Below are positions 1 to 7,171 of a stretch of 9,212 bases of DNA, in pieces. The stretch spans positions 1 through 9,212 of the forward strand of contig CAJUDL010000077.1 in NCBI GenBank assembly GCA_910585285.1. Direction: 5' to 3'. The DNA is from an uncultured Muribaculaceae bacterium (GTDB lineage: Bacteria > Bacteroidota > Bacteroidia > Bacteroidales > Muribaculaceae). The notes under the pieces were generated by a model, which did no database searches, had not been told where the DNA came from, and saw nothing but the letters and a program-made list of their open reading frames with translations. A program made the translations under genes and the position numbers. Within the stretch, counting starts at the first letter, position 1. Every line of letters starts with the position of its first letter.

Positions 1-53
1 ATTGCTCCACTGGTGTTTGAGACCAGCGCGTCTACCGATTCCGCCATCAGGGC
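1..53 (-). tRNA. tRNA-Leu(CAA), 5' part, cut by the window edge
   Basis: Read on the minus strand, the gene starts GCCCTGATGGCGGAATCGG at base 53 and shows the leucine-type D-arm (GGTAGACGCGC). The anticodon arm pairs CTGGT with ACCAG around the loop CTCAAAC, which puts the anticodon CAA at 19-17, so it reads UUG codons. The sequence after the anticodon arm (TGGAGCAAT) looks like the start of the long variable arm of a class II tRNA. The T-arm, the 3' acceptor strand and any CCA lie beyond base 1. A promoter with the correct polarity lies directly upstream. Confidence 0.93.
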
Positions 54-66
54 ATCTTTGCGAGTG

Positions 67-97
67 CAAAGTTAATAAATTTTTCATTCCCCGCAAA
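67..97 (-). promoter_or_regulatory. Bacteroidetes-type housekeeping promoter of tRNA-Leu
   Basis: On the minus strand a -33 box TTTG (97-94) is followed by exactly 19 bases and a -7 box TAACTTTG (74-67), which fits the Bacteroidetes consensus TTTG-N19/21-TAnnTTTG. Transcription should start a few bases before the mature tRNA end at 53. A small inverted repeat (CTTTGC-gagt-GCAAAG, 56-71) overlaps the -7 box and the start region. The GH43 gene is on the same strand and ends upstream at 173, so the tRNA does not depend on read-through from it. Confidence 0.8.
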
Positions 98-130
98 ATC
101 ACGCCCACAAATTTCATCCTTTCCAGCAAA

Positions 131-150
131 TAAATTCTGATAAATTCTGA
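131..150. repeat. Perfect 10-bp tandem duplication
   Basis: TAAATTCTGA occurs twice back to back in the spacer between the 3' end of the GH43 gene and the tRNA promoter. No hairpin terminator is apparent in this spacer. The repeat may be simple slippage; no function can be read from it. Confidence 0.75.
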
Positions 151-172
151 TTTAATACGCAGAGGTAGAAAG

Positions 173-1156
173 TTAAAAACTGGATGGTCCTGTTACAGTC
201 ATTTTCACCGGAAGAATTTTGCCATTGGTATCGAAACGCAGTTCATCGATACATACGACACGGTCATTTCCGTCTTTAGCCCCTACTGGATGTTTATGAT
301 ATACTATATAATATCTGCCGGTTTTGGAAGATTGAATAACAGAGTGATGACCTGCCCCTGTCCCTATTTCCGGATCTGATTCCAGGATTGTGCCGATCCG
401 TTCGAACGGACCGAACGGAGAATCCGCTATCGCGTATGCCACACGGTAGTTGTCTTTTGTCCAGTCTCCCTCGCTCCACATGAAATAGTATTTTCCATCT
501 TTGAGAAGCATAAAGGGACCTTCTGTGTAATCACCCGGGGTCACTTCCTTATATAGAGTGCCGTCAGGGAATGAAACAAGCGATTTGAAATCGTCAGCCA
601 GCCTGACCATGTTGCAATGTCCCCATCCACCATAATACATGTAATAACTGCCGTCTTTGTCTTTAAATACAAACTGGTCTATGGGCTGGGCTCCGTTAAC
701 AATCTCATTGATGAGAGGATGCCCTAACAGATCCCTGAAGGGACCTTCAGGCCGATTACTGACAGCTACTCCGATTCCGCCTATTTCCCCTTCGTGAATA
801 TCATTGGCTCCGAAGAAAAGGTAATACATTCCATCCTTTTCGAGCACTGCCGGTGCCCACATCGCGCCCCACGCCCACTTGACTTCTGTTGTGTCGATAA
901 TGTTCTCATGCTTGGTCCAGTGTTTCAGGTCTGTGGTAGAGAAGCAATCCATTGCCGTCTGCTCCTTGAAAGGAAGGCTACGCGTGGGATATATGAACAA
1001 CGTATCACCGCACATAATTCCCTCCGGATCGGCATAAGCACCGGGGAAACATGGATTTCCGTTACTTAAGGATTCAGTATCAGGTATAACAATTTCTGCG
1101 TATAGCGCAAAACTCGCTATAATCAAGCCGAATATAAAGAATAATGTTTTTTTCAT
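173..1156 (-). CDS. Secreted GH43 family glycoside hydrolase (arabinofuranosidase/xylosidase type)
   Basis: A 327-residue protein, the size of a single five-bladed beta-propeller GH43 domain plus a signal peptide. I chose the ATG at 1156 because it gives a classic Sec signal (MKKTLFFIFG..., cleavage after ALYA near residue 20); an in-frame ATG at 1201 would only add 15 non-signal residues. The three GH43 catalytic acids are all present: general base D43 in YADPE, pKa-modulating D160 in PIDQFVFKDKDG, and general acid E212 in YTEGPF. The GTGAGHHSV stretch near 265-273 fits the conserved histidine region of the fold. Members of the family hydrolyse alpha-L-arabinofuranosides, beta-xylosides or related links with inversion; the exact substrate cannot be read from the sequence. 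There is no lipobox and no attached binding module. It is divergent from the 1627 gene, and its leader is A/T-rich (ACCTTAAACATA before ATG) with no Shine-Dalgarno sequence. Confidence 0.9.
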   Translation of the reverse strand: MKKTLFFIFGLIIASFALYAEIVIPDTESLSNGNPCFPGAYADPEGIMCGDTLFIYPTRSLPFKEQTAMDCFSTTDLKHWTKHENIIDTTEVKWAWGAMWAPAVLEKDGMYYLFFGANDIHEGEIGGIGVAVSNRPEGPFRDLLGHPLINEIVNGAQPIDQFVFKDKDGSYYMYYGGWGHCNMVRLADDFKSLVSFPDGTLYKEVTPGDYTEGPFMLLKDGKYYFMWSEGDWTKDNYRVAYAIADSPFGPFERIGTILESDPEIGTGAGHHSVIQSSKTGRYYIVYHKHPVGAKDGNDRVVCIDELRFDTNGKILPVKMTVTGPSSF

Positions 1157-1228
1157 TATGTTTAAGGTTAAATAAAAAAATGAATCAACTATCTTGATCA
1201 CATCCTACTCTATTTCAGCGAAATCATC

Positions 1229-1262
1229 CTGACTTATTTTTGATCTCTTAAAAATAAGTCAG
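1229..1262. promoter_or_regulatory. 13-bp perfect inverted repeat with 8-base loop, possible operator or hairpin
   Basis: CTGACTTATTTTT (1229-1241) and AAAAATAAGTCAG (1250-1262) are exact reverse complements around GATCTCTT. It lies 73 bases upstream of the GH43 start, between divergent genes, so a terminator is not needed for either of them; an operator or insulator is the more natural reading. A -7-like TATTTTTG lies within the left arm on the plus strand. The dyad is seen directly; its function is inferred. Confidence 0.5.
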
Positions 1263-1452
1263 AACGAATTCACTCTAAAACAAACTTTTTACCTGAAAAT
1301 TACCCGCTTTTTTTTTGCATATTTAAGCGCAATGCGCAATTTATAAGTTTATTAAGTGCCGCTAAATAAAGCGATACAACCCGCGAGGCGGATCAGATAA
1401 ACCTTTAAACTTCTATAATAATGGGACGAAACATCACCTGTTTTCTAATAAA

Positions 1453-1505
1453 AATCCTAATTATTTTTATTTTTAAACAGCTTCTTAATCCTTAGAATCC
1501 TAATT
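1453..1505 (+). repeat. Direct repeat AATCCTAATT, copies 43 bp apart
   Basis: Identical decamers lie at 1453-1462 and 1496-1505, 43 bp apart start to start (about four helical turns), 120-175 bp upstream of the SusE/F-like gene. A partial copy (AATCCTTAG, 1487-1495) directly precedes the second. The spacing suits a dimeric activator site, but the region is A/T-rich and chance is not excluded. Confidence 0.35.
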
Positions 1506-1626
1506 GATGATTATTCAGGAATGTTAAAAAACATTTTATCCGGATTAGAAATTCTTTCACAACTTACCCCTCTATTAATAAAAGAGTCTAAAACAACTTC
1601 AATAACAACCATAAAAATTATTTATC

Positions 1627-2541
1627 ATGAAGAAATTTTTATCTTTATTTGTTGGAGCTCTTGTCAGCATGTCTGCAACAGCTCAAGCCACCACCCTCTA
1701 CATTGCAGGTCCGGCTGCTACAAAGATCAACGGACAAGCCCTAAATGACTGGGATTTATCCAACCCTCTGGAAATAGAGGCAGAGAATGGATATTTCACC
1801 CTGAATTGTCAGGATGTCACACAATATGGCTTTGCCATCTCTGACATGAAAACTACAGAGTGGGGAGAATGGGCAGCGCATCGTTATGCTCCGTCTGCCG
1901 CCTTTACCAAAGCTGATTTAGGCAAAGAAGTTCAATTATACGGTCCCGGCACTGAAGACTTCAGACCTCTCTGGGTGGGCGATTGGAAACTCGTCATATC
2001 TGAGGATCTTTCAACCGTTACCGTCACGACTTCGTCTCCCGATCCAACGACCTATCACCTTGTCGGCTCTTTTGGATGGAGTGCCGACGACAAATATCAA
2101 TTTGAGCCTGAAGATGGAGTTGATAATGTTTACTGGCTTGACATCACCACCCCGCTTACATCCGAAATGGTTAATATCATAAGGAATAAAGGATGGGATC
2201 AATGGTGGGCATCCAGTGCCGCTCCTATAGCAATTGGCGAAACTGCCAATGAATGGATATGGCAAACCAATCCCACAGGAGAAGCCCTTAATAATTATAC
2301 CGGCACCATGCGCCTTGAACTTCCTGCTGCGATCACTAACGGATGCTCGGTTTATGTCACATGCTATCCTACAATTCGGCAACATGTGAGCGGTACGCAA
2401 TCCGGCATCAAGGAGAATATTATAACATATGATGCCCCTGCCGAATATTTCAATCTCCAGGGAGTAAAAATTACAAATCCGCAAAAAGGCATCTATATCG
2501 TACGCCGTGGCAACAAAGTGACGAAAGAAGTGATTCGCTGA
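1627..2541 (+). CDS. Secreted two-domain SusE/SusF-like protein with C-terminal sorting-like tail
   Basis: A 304-residue exported protein with no catalytic motif that I recognise. It starts with a Sec signal (MKKFLSLFVG..., cleavage near residue 19, ATA|QA) and has no lipobox cysteine, unlike SusE and SusF, which are lipoproteins. Two similar beta-rich segments follow: about 22-135 (starting TTLYIAGPA, with WGEW near 79-82) and about 141-250 (starting TTYHLVGSFGW, with WDQWW at 190-194). The opening strand and the clusters of tryptophan recall the starch-binding-type repeats of SusE/F. The last 30 residues (AEYFNLQGVKITNP...GIYIVRRGNKVTKEVIR) match a tail common on secreted Bacteroidales proteins that resembles a short type IX secretion sorting domain. 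A role in glycan binding at the cell surface is inferred from this and from the following GH3 and GH97 genes on the same strand. The family assignment is moderate; the precise ligand is unknown. Confidence 0.7.
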   Translation: MKKFLSLFVGALVSMSATAQATTLYIAGPAATKINGQALNDWDLSNPLEIEAENGYFTLNCQDVTQYGFAISDMKTTEWGEWAAHRYAPSAAFTKADLGKEVQLYGPGTEDFRPLWVGDWKLVISEDLSTVTVTTSSPDPTTYHLVGSFGWSADDKYQFEPEDGVDNVYWLDITTPLTSEMVNIIRNKGWDQWWASSAAPIAIGETANEWIWQTNPTGEALNNYTGTMRLELPAAITNGCSVYVTCYPTIRQHVSGTQSGIKENIITYDAPAEYFNLQGVKITNPQKGIYIVRRGNKVTKEVIR

Positions 2542-2555
2542 TTCATCCATATCAA

Positions 2556-2610
2556 ATGTATAAAACATTGAGGCATATACAAAATGCATATGCCTCAATG
2601 TTTTATACAT
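2556..2610 (+). terminator. Long perfect hairpin after the SusE/F-like gene
   Basis: Two 23-base arms (2556-2578 and 2588-2610) are exact reverse complements around a 9-base loop, beginning 14 bases after the stop codon. There is no classic T-run after the stem; the only T-rich stretch is inside the right arm. Its placement argues for a terminator or a 3'-end processing or stability hairpin that limits read-through into GH3. Confidence 0.7.
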
Positions 2611-2613
2611 AAG

Positions 2614-2651
2614 TAGGGTTTACTGAATAATCAGTAGGTCAGTAAACCTTA
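2614..2651 (+). promoter_or_regulatory. GH3 leader with two mutually exclusive hairpins, possible attenuator
   Basis: TAGGGTTTACTGA (2614-2626) can pair with TCAGTAAACCTTA (2639-2651), giving a 13-pair stem with one G-T wobble. The same TACTGA (2621-2626) can instead pair with TCAGTA at 2631-2636 around ATAA. The two TCAGTA copies therefore compete for one partner. The longer stem ends 22 bases before the GH3 start codon. The pairings are seen; regulation is inferred. Confidence 0.4.
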
Positions 2652-2673
2652 AGTAATAAAATTTAACCAACAT

Positions 2674-4938
2674 ATGCAATTTAAGAAATATTTTCTATTC
2701 ACCGCCACGGCAACGTGTATGCTTTCGGCAGCCGCCGGGGATAACACACCCGTATATCTCGACAAGACCAAACCGATTGAAGAGCGCGTAGAGGATGCCC
2801 TTTCCAGGATGACCCTCGAAGAGAAGGTTGCGCTTTGCCATGCACAGGGCAAATTCTCATCTCCCGGTGTGCGCCGTCTTGGAATCCCCGAGATATGGAT
2901 GAGCGACGGACCCCACGGAGTGCGCGCCGAGATCAACTGGAACGACTGGGGATATGCCAACTGGACCAACGACTCCATCACAGCCTTCCCGGCTCTTACC
3001 GCGCTTGCGGCGACATGGAATCCGGAGATGTCAGCTCTCTACGGGAAGAATGTCGGCGAGGAGGCGAGATACAGGGAAAAGGATGTGCTTCTTGGTCCGG
3101 GAGTCAACATCTACCGCACTCCCCTCAACGGACGCAACTTCGAATATATGGGTGAGGATCCATATCTCGCGGGAGAGATGGTGGTGCCCTACATACAGGA
3201 ACTGCAGAAGAACGGTGTCGCGGCATGCGTGAAGCACTTCGCTCTGAACAACCAGGAGAAATGGCGCGGCAACATAAATGTAAAGGTATCCGACCGCGCC
3301 CTCTACGAGATCTATCTTCCGGCGTTCAAACGGGCTGTGCAGGACGGCAACGCATGGAGCATCATGGGGGCGTACAATAAGATATGGGATGAGCACTGCT
3401 GCCACAATTCCCGTCTGCTCAACGACATCCTTCGCAGCGAATGGGGATTTGACGGAGTTGTTGTCACCGACTGGGGCGGGGCGCATGACACGAAGCAGGC
3501 AGCCCTCAACGGACTTGACATAGAGATGGGGTCGTTCACGAACGGTCTGACATCGGAATCCGGTTTCGGCTACAATGACTACTATCTCGCAGACCCCTAC
3601 CTGAATATGATAAAGACCGGGGAAGTTCCGGAATCTACCGTAAACGACAAGGCACGTAATATTCTGCGACTGATTTTTCGCACTTCGATGAATACCGACA
3701 AACCTTTCGGGTCTGTCGCCACTCCTGAACATTATGCCGCTGCCAAAGCCATAGGCGACGAATCGATTGTACTTCTTAAAAACAACGGCATCCTTCCATT
3801 GAAGCCAACACCCGGAATGAGGATTCTTGTTGTCGGGGAGAATGCCACCCGACCGCTCAACCAGGGTGGCGGCTCATCGGAATTAAAAGTGAAGGATATG
3901 TTCACACCTCTTGATGCTCTTCGCGGCATTTATGGAGATGGAGTAAAGTTTGCTGAAGGTTACCGCACGGGACGCCCGATGTATGATGCCGAGGATATTA
4001 TTCCTGATGCCATACTTGATTCACTGCGCAATGAGGCAGTCGCAATGGCAAAGGATGCAGATGTCATTATCTATATCGGAGGATTGAACAAAAACGGCTT
4101 TCAGGACTGTGAGTCAACCGACCGTCGCGAATACAATCTCCCATGGAACCAGGACAAGCTTATAGAGGAACTCGTTGCAGTGAATCCCAATCTTATTGTA
4201 GCCAATATATCGGGTAATGCCTATGCGATGCCGTGGATTGATAAGGTGCCGGCTGTATTGCAGAGCTGGTATCTTGGCACGATGATTGGTCCGTCAATGG
4301 CAGATGTGATCTCCGGCAAGGTCAATCCCAGCGGCAAGCTGCCATTCTCGTTTCCGAAAAGACTTGAAGACAACGGAGCGCACCATTTCGGGGAAATTTC
4401 CTATCCCGGCGTGGAGGGGAAAACCGCGGGAAATGCCGCTGCTGATCTCAAAGGGGCGGATGTGAGTGCCGGCAACGATCCTCAGCAGGAATATCTTGAG
4501 GATATTTTTGTAGGCTATCGCTGGCATGACACCCAGAAAATCCCGGCGTTGTTCCCGTTCGGGTATGGATTGAGCTATACGACATTCAAGTATGGGAAGG
4601 CATCTCTATCCTCGAAGGAGATCTCAGCCGATGGCGACATCACGGTGACGATACCCGTGACCAATACCGGCAAAGTGGCGGGAAAAGAGATTGTGCAGCT
4701 CTACATTCAGGATGAGAAATCTTCTCTTCCCCGTCCGGTCAAGGAACTGAAAGGATTTAAAAAAATCGTCCTTGCGCCCGGACAGACCTCGGAAGTTTCC
4801 TTTAAGATAACTCCTGATGATCTTAAATTCTTTGATGATGCCAAGCACGAATGGGTTGTCGAACCCGGTAAGTTCAAGGCAATAGTCGGTTCTTCATCAA
4901 CCAATATCCGTTCAATAGCACAATTTACATACAAATGA
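2674..4938 (+). CDS. Secreted GH3 family beta-glycosidase (beta-glucosidase type)
   Basis: A 754-residue protein with the full three-domain GH3 layout. A signal peptide (MQFKKYFLFT..., cleavage near AAA|GD at 21-22) is followed by the TIM-barrel domain (about 35-340) with SDGPHG (77-82), EYMGEDPYLAG (157-167), the KHF motif (187-189) and the nucleophile D266 in VVTDWGG. The alpha/beta-sandwich domain (about 360-570) contains the likely acid/base region DCESTDR (candidate E480) and SGKLPFSFP (553-561). A fibronectin-III-like domain ends the protein (about 640-750; PVTNTGKVAGKE at 661-672). Such enzymes remove terminal beta-linked glucose or xylose with retention. The length is normal and I see no truncation. 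The start lies after an A/T-rich leader (TTTAACCAAC). The stop overlaps the GH97 start as ATGA, so the two are probably translated together. The first ~900 bases are clearly more GC-rich than the rest. Confidence 0.93.
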   Translation: MQFKKYFLFTATATCMLSAAAGDNTPVYLDKTKPIEERVEDALSRMTLEEKVALCHAQGKFSSPGVRRLGIPEIWMSDGPHGVRAEINWNDWGYANWTNDSITAFPALTALAATWNPEMSALYGKNVGEEARYREKDVLLGPGVNIYRTPLNGRNFEYMGEDPYLAGEMVVPYIQELQKNGVAACVKHFALNNQEKWRGNINVKVSDRALYEIYLPAFKRAVQDGNAWSIMGAYNKIWDEHCCHNSRLLNDILRSEWGFDGVVVTDWGGAHDTKQAALNGLDIEMGSFTNGLTSESGFGYNDYYLADPYLNMIKTGEVPESTVNDKARNILRLIFRTSMNTDKPFGSVATPEHYAAAKAIGDESIVLLKNNGILPLKPTPGMRILVVGENATRPLNQGGGSSELKVKDMFTPLDALRGIYGDGVKFAEGYRTGRPMYDAEDIIPDAILDSLRNEAVAMAKDADVIIYIGGLNKNGFQDCESTDRREYNLPWNQDKLIEELVAVNPNLIVANISGNAYAMPWIDKVPAVLQSWYLGTMIGPSMADVISGKVNPSGKLPFSFPKRLEDNGAHHFGEISYPGVEGKTAGNAAADLKGADVSAGNDPQQEYLEDIFVGYRWHDTQKIPALFPFGYGLSYTTFKYGKASLSSKEISADGDITVTIPVTNTGKVAGKEIVQLYIQDEKSSLPRPVKELKGFKKIVLAPGQTSEVSFKITPDDLKFFDDAKHEWVVEPGKFKAIVGSSSTNIRSIAQFTYK

Positions 4939-7067
4939 TGATTGACATGAAAAATATAGTGATTAAGAATCTCATGGTTGCGGGACTTTTGACGATCCCG
5001 GCAACCATGTGGGCGTATACATTGGAATCTCCGGGCAAAATTGTTTCTCTCGAAGCCGATGTAAAAGACGGCATACCGGTATATAGTATCAGCTATAAGA
5101 ATAAGCCGGTCATCAAATCCTCTTCACTTGGCGTGAAACTTGTAGAAGTCCCTGATTTGACAGATGGTTTTGAAGTAGTCGGCACCCAAGCGTCTTCTTT
5201 TGATGAGACATGGACTCCGGTGTGGGGTGAGAACGACAGCATCAGAAATCATTACAACGAGATGGTTCTGGAATTGCGTCAGCCATCTACAGATCGGAAA
5301 ATGAATATCCGGTTCCGTGTTTACGATGATGGAGTCGGCTTCCGCTACGAGTGGCCACAACAGAGGGGTCTCGATTATTTCGTGATAGACGATGAGATGA
5401 CAGAATTTGCAATGACAGGAGATCATACAGCATGGTGGATTGCCGGTGACTATGATACTCAGGAATACAATTATACAGAGAGCCGTCTCTCTGAAATCCG
5501 AGATAAAATGTCATCTGCAATAGACGGCAATGCTTCTCAGACCCCGTTTTCTCCGACGGGTGTCCAGACCTCGTTGCAGATGAAAACCGATGATGGCTTA
5601 TACATCAATATTCATGAAGCCGCACTTGTGGATTATTCCTGCATGCATCTGAATCTTAATGACACGACGTTGGTGTTCCGCTCATGGCTCACTCCTGATG
5701 CACAAGGTCATAAGGGACATATACAGAGTCCGGCGCATTCCCCGTGGCGCACCGTCATGGTCAGTGATGATGCCCGAGACATTCTCGCATCAAATCTGAT
5801 CCTCAATCTTAACGAGCCATGTGTGTACGAGGATGTCTCATGGATAAAGCCCGTTAAATATATGGGTGTATGGTGGGAAATGATTGCCGGCGGCAAGCAA
5901 TGGTCTTATACCTATGACTTGCCTTCTGTGCGACTTGATGAGACTGATTACACGAAGGTGCATCCCCTCGGGCAACATCCCGCCAATAACGAGAACGTGA
6001 AGCGCTACATTGATTTCGCAGCGGAAAATGGCTTTGACCAGCTTCTTGTGGAAGGTTGGAATGTCGGCTGGGAAGATTGGTTCGGTAAATCCAAGGATTA
6101 TGTCTTTGATTTTGTTACCCCGTATCCCGATTTTGACATCGAGATGCTCAACAACTATGCTAAATCAAAAGGTATAAAGCTGATGATGCATCATGAGACA
6201 TCAAGCTCAGTGCGAAATTACGAGCGTCACATGCATCAGGCTTATGATCTGATGGACAAGTATGGCTATAATGCGGTAAAGAGCGGTTATGTCGGCAACA
6301 TCATACCTCGAGGCGAGCATCACTACGGGCAGTGGATGAACAATCATTATCTCTATGCCGTAAAAGAGGCTGCCAAACATAAGATAATGGTAAACGCCCA
6401 CGAAGCTGTAAGACCGACCGGGCTTTGTCGCACTTATCCTAACCTTATAGGCAATGAAAGCGCCAGAGGTACGGAATATGAGGCTAATGCCGGAATAAAT
6501 CCCGGTCATACCACAATCCTGCCTTTCACACGACTGCAGGGAGGTCCAATGGACTATACTCCCGGTATTTTTGAAATGAACATCAGCACGTTCAATCCCA
6601 ATAACCCCGCAAAAGTGAACAGCACTTTGGCGCGGCAATTAGGATTATACGTAACTATGTACAGCCCGCTGCAGATGGCGGCTGATCTGCCCGAGAACTA
6701 CGCCCGTTATATGGATGCATTTCAATTTATCAAGGATGTGCCGGTAGATTGGCAGAAAAGTATCTATCTTGAGGCTGAGCCGGGACGCTATATTGTTGCC
6801 GCAAGAAAAGATAAAAACAGTAATGACTGGTTTGTGGGATGCACTGCCAATGAGGACGGGCATACTTCAACAATCAGCCTTGGTTTCCTTGACAAAGGAA
6901 AGGATTACGAAGCGGTGATCTATGCAGATGCGAAGGACGCACATTTCAGGAACAATCCTCAGGCATACAGCATCGTCAGGAAAAAAGTCAACTCAAAATC
7001 AAAATTGAGGCTGACCGCTGCTCCCGGCGGTGGCTACGCCATAAGCATAAAACCTGTGAATCTGTAA
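4935..7067 (+). CDS. Secreted GH97 SusB-like inverting alpha-glucosidase
   Basis: A 710-residue protein matching GH97 end to end: N-terminal beta-sandwich (about 30-290), (beta/alpha)8 barrel (about 300-590) and a C-terminal beta domain (about 600-710). The spacing of four glutamates matches SusB of Bacteroides thetaiotaomicron: E421 (HHET), E490 (NAHEAV), E508 (GNESARG) and E514 (GTEYE) keep the intervals of SusB E439, E508, E526 and E532. By analogy E421 and E490 are the bases, E514 is the acid, and E490, E508 and E514 bind calcium together with E177. The barrel position that carries an Asp nucleophile in retaining GH97 alpha-galactosidases reads KSGYVG here, so inversion is expected. The start is ambiguous: ATG at 4935 overlaps the GH3 stop, while ATG at 4947 gives a cleaner signal peptide (MKNIVIKNLM..., cleavage near MWA|YT). 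Translation is probably coupled to GH3. The likely role is hydrolysis of alpha-glucosidic oligosaccharides in the periplasm. Confidence 0.93.
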   Translation: MMIDMKNIVIKNLMVAGLLTIPATMWAYTLESPGKIVSLEADVKDGIPVYSISYKNKPVIKSSSLGVKLVEVPDLTDGFEVVGTQASSFDETWTPVWGENDSIRNHYNEMVLELRQPSTDRKMNIRFRVYDDGVGFRYEWPQQRGLDYFVIDDEMTEFAMTGDHTAWWIAGDYDTQEYNYTESRLSEIRDKMSSAIDGNASQTPFSPTGVQTSLQMKTDDGLYINIHEAALVDYSCMHLNLNDTTLVFRSWLTPDAQGHKGHIQSPAHSPWRTVMVSDDARDILASNLILNLNEPCVYEDVSWIKPVKYMGVWWEMIAGGKQWSYTYDLPSVRLDETDYTKVHPLGQHPANNENVKRYIDFAAENGFDQLLVEGWNVGWEDWFGKSKDYVFDFVTPYPDFDIEMLNNYAKSKGIKLMMHHETSSSVRNYERHMHQAYDLMDKYGYNAVKSGYVGNIIPRGEHHYGQWMNNHYLYAVKEAAKHKIMVNAHEAVRPTGLCRTYPNLIGNESARGTEYEANAGINPGHTTILPFTRLQGGPMDYTPGIFEMNISTFNPNNPAKVNSTLARQLGLYVTMYSPLQMAADLPENYARYMDAFQFIKDVPVDWQKSIYLEAEPGRYIVAARKDKNSNDWFVGCTANEDGHTSTISLGFLDKGKDYEAVIYADAKDAHFRNNPQAYSIVRKKVNSKSKLRLTAAPGGGYAISIKPVNL

Positions 7068-7110
7068 TTTGGGATAGTATATTGTATTATGGCGTTTATA
7101 CAACAATAAA

Positions 7111-7153
7111 GTACATGACAAAAATTTGAAAACATCAAATTTTTGTCATGTGC
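7111..7153. terminator. Strong hairpin between convergent genes
   Basis: ACATGACAAAAATTTGA (7113-7129) pairs perfectly with 7135-7151 around the loop AAACA; one wobble and one further G-C pair extend it to 7111-7153. It lies 44 bases after the GH97 stop. The stem is A/T-rich and gives T-runs on both strands, so it can serve as a bidirectional terminator for GH97 and for the opposing gene that ends at 7238. Confidence 0.75.
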
Positions 7154-7171
7154 GCTATTAAACTTTTAAAC

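Larger units (their letters stand above)
1157..1626. other. Divergent intergenic region between the GH43 and SusE/F-like genes
   Basis: These 470 A/T-rich bases carry the start regions of two divergent genes. I see a 13-bp dyad (1229-1262), a 7-bp tandem duplication GCGCAAT (1327-1340), a 10-bp direct repeat (1453-1462 and 1496-1505), and no convincing complete TTTG/TAnnTTTG promoter for either gene. The best -7 match on the plus strand is TATTTTTG at 1235-1242, inside the dyad, with a poor TTTC 18 bases upstream. A 24-codon reading frame at 1421-1495 is hydrophobic but has no further support. Confidence 0.6.

Noticed and set aside
1..53. tRNA-Leu as an integration site for a genomic island covering the glycosidase genes
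   Set aside because: Integration normally uses the 3' end of a tRNA gene, which lies outside the window; the 5' side faces the glycosidase genes, and no integrase or tRNA-end duplication is seen.
1421..1495. 24-codon frame MGRNITCFLIKILIIFIFKQ... as a leader peptide or small membrane protein
   Set aside because: It is hydrophobic and has an A/T-rich leader, but such short frames are common by chance in A/T-rich DNA and nothing else supports it.
1521..1748. 75-codon frame overlapping the start of the SusE/F-like gene
   Set aside because: It runs into the signal peptide region of the real gene in another frame and shows no domain.
2011..2610. 199-codon minus-strand frame opposite the SusE/F-like gene
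   Set aside because: It begins inside the 23-bp hairpin and overlaps a gene with a clear signal peptide and conserved tail; its translation has no recognisable domain.
3031..3732. 233-codon open frame on the minus strand inside the GH3 gene
   Set aside because: It is antisense to conserved GH3 barrel motifs, has no family resemblance, signal or leader, and falls in the GC-rich part of the gene where long shadow frames are expected.
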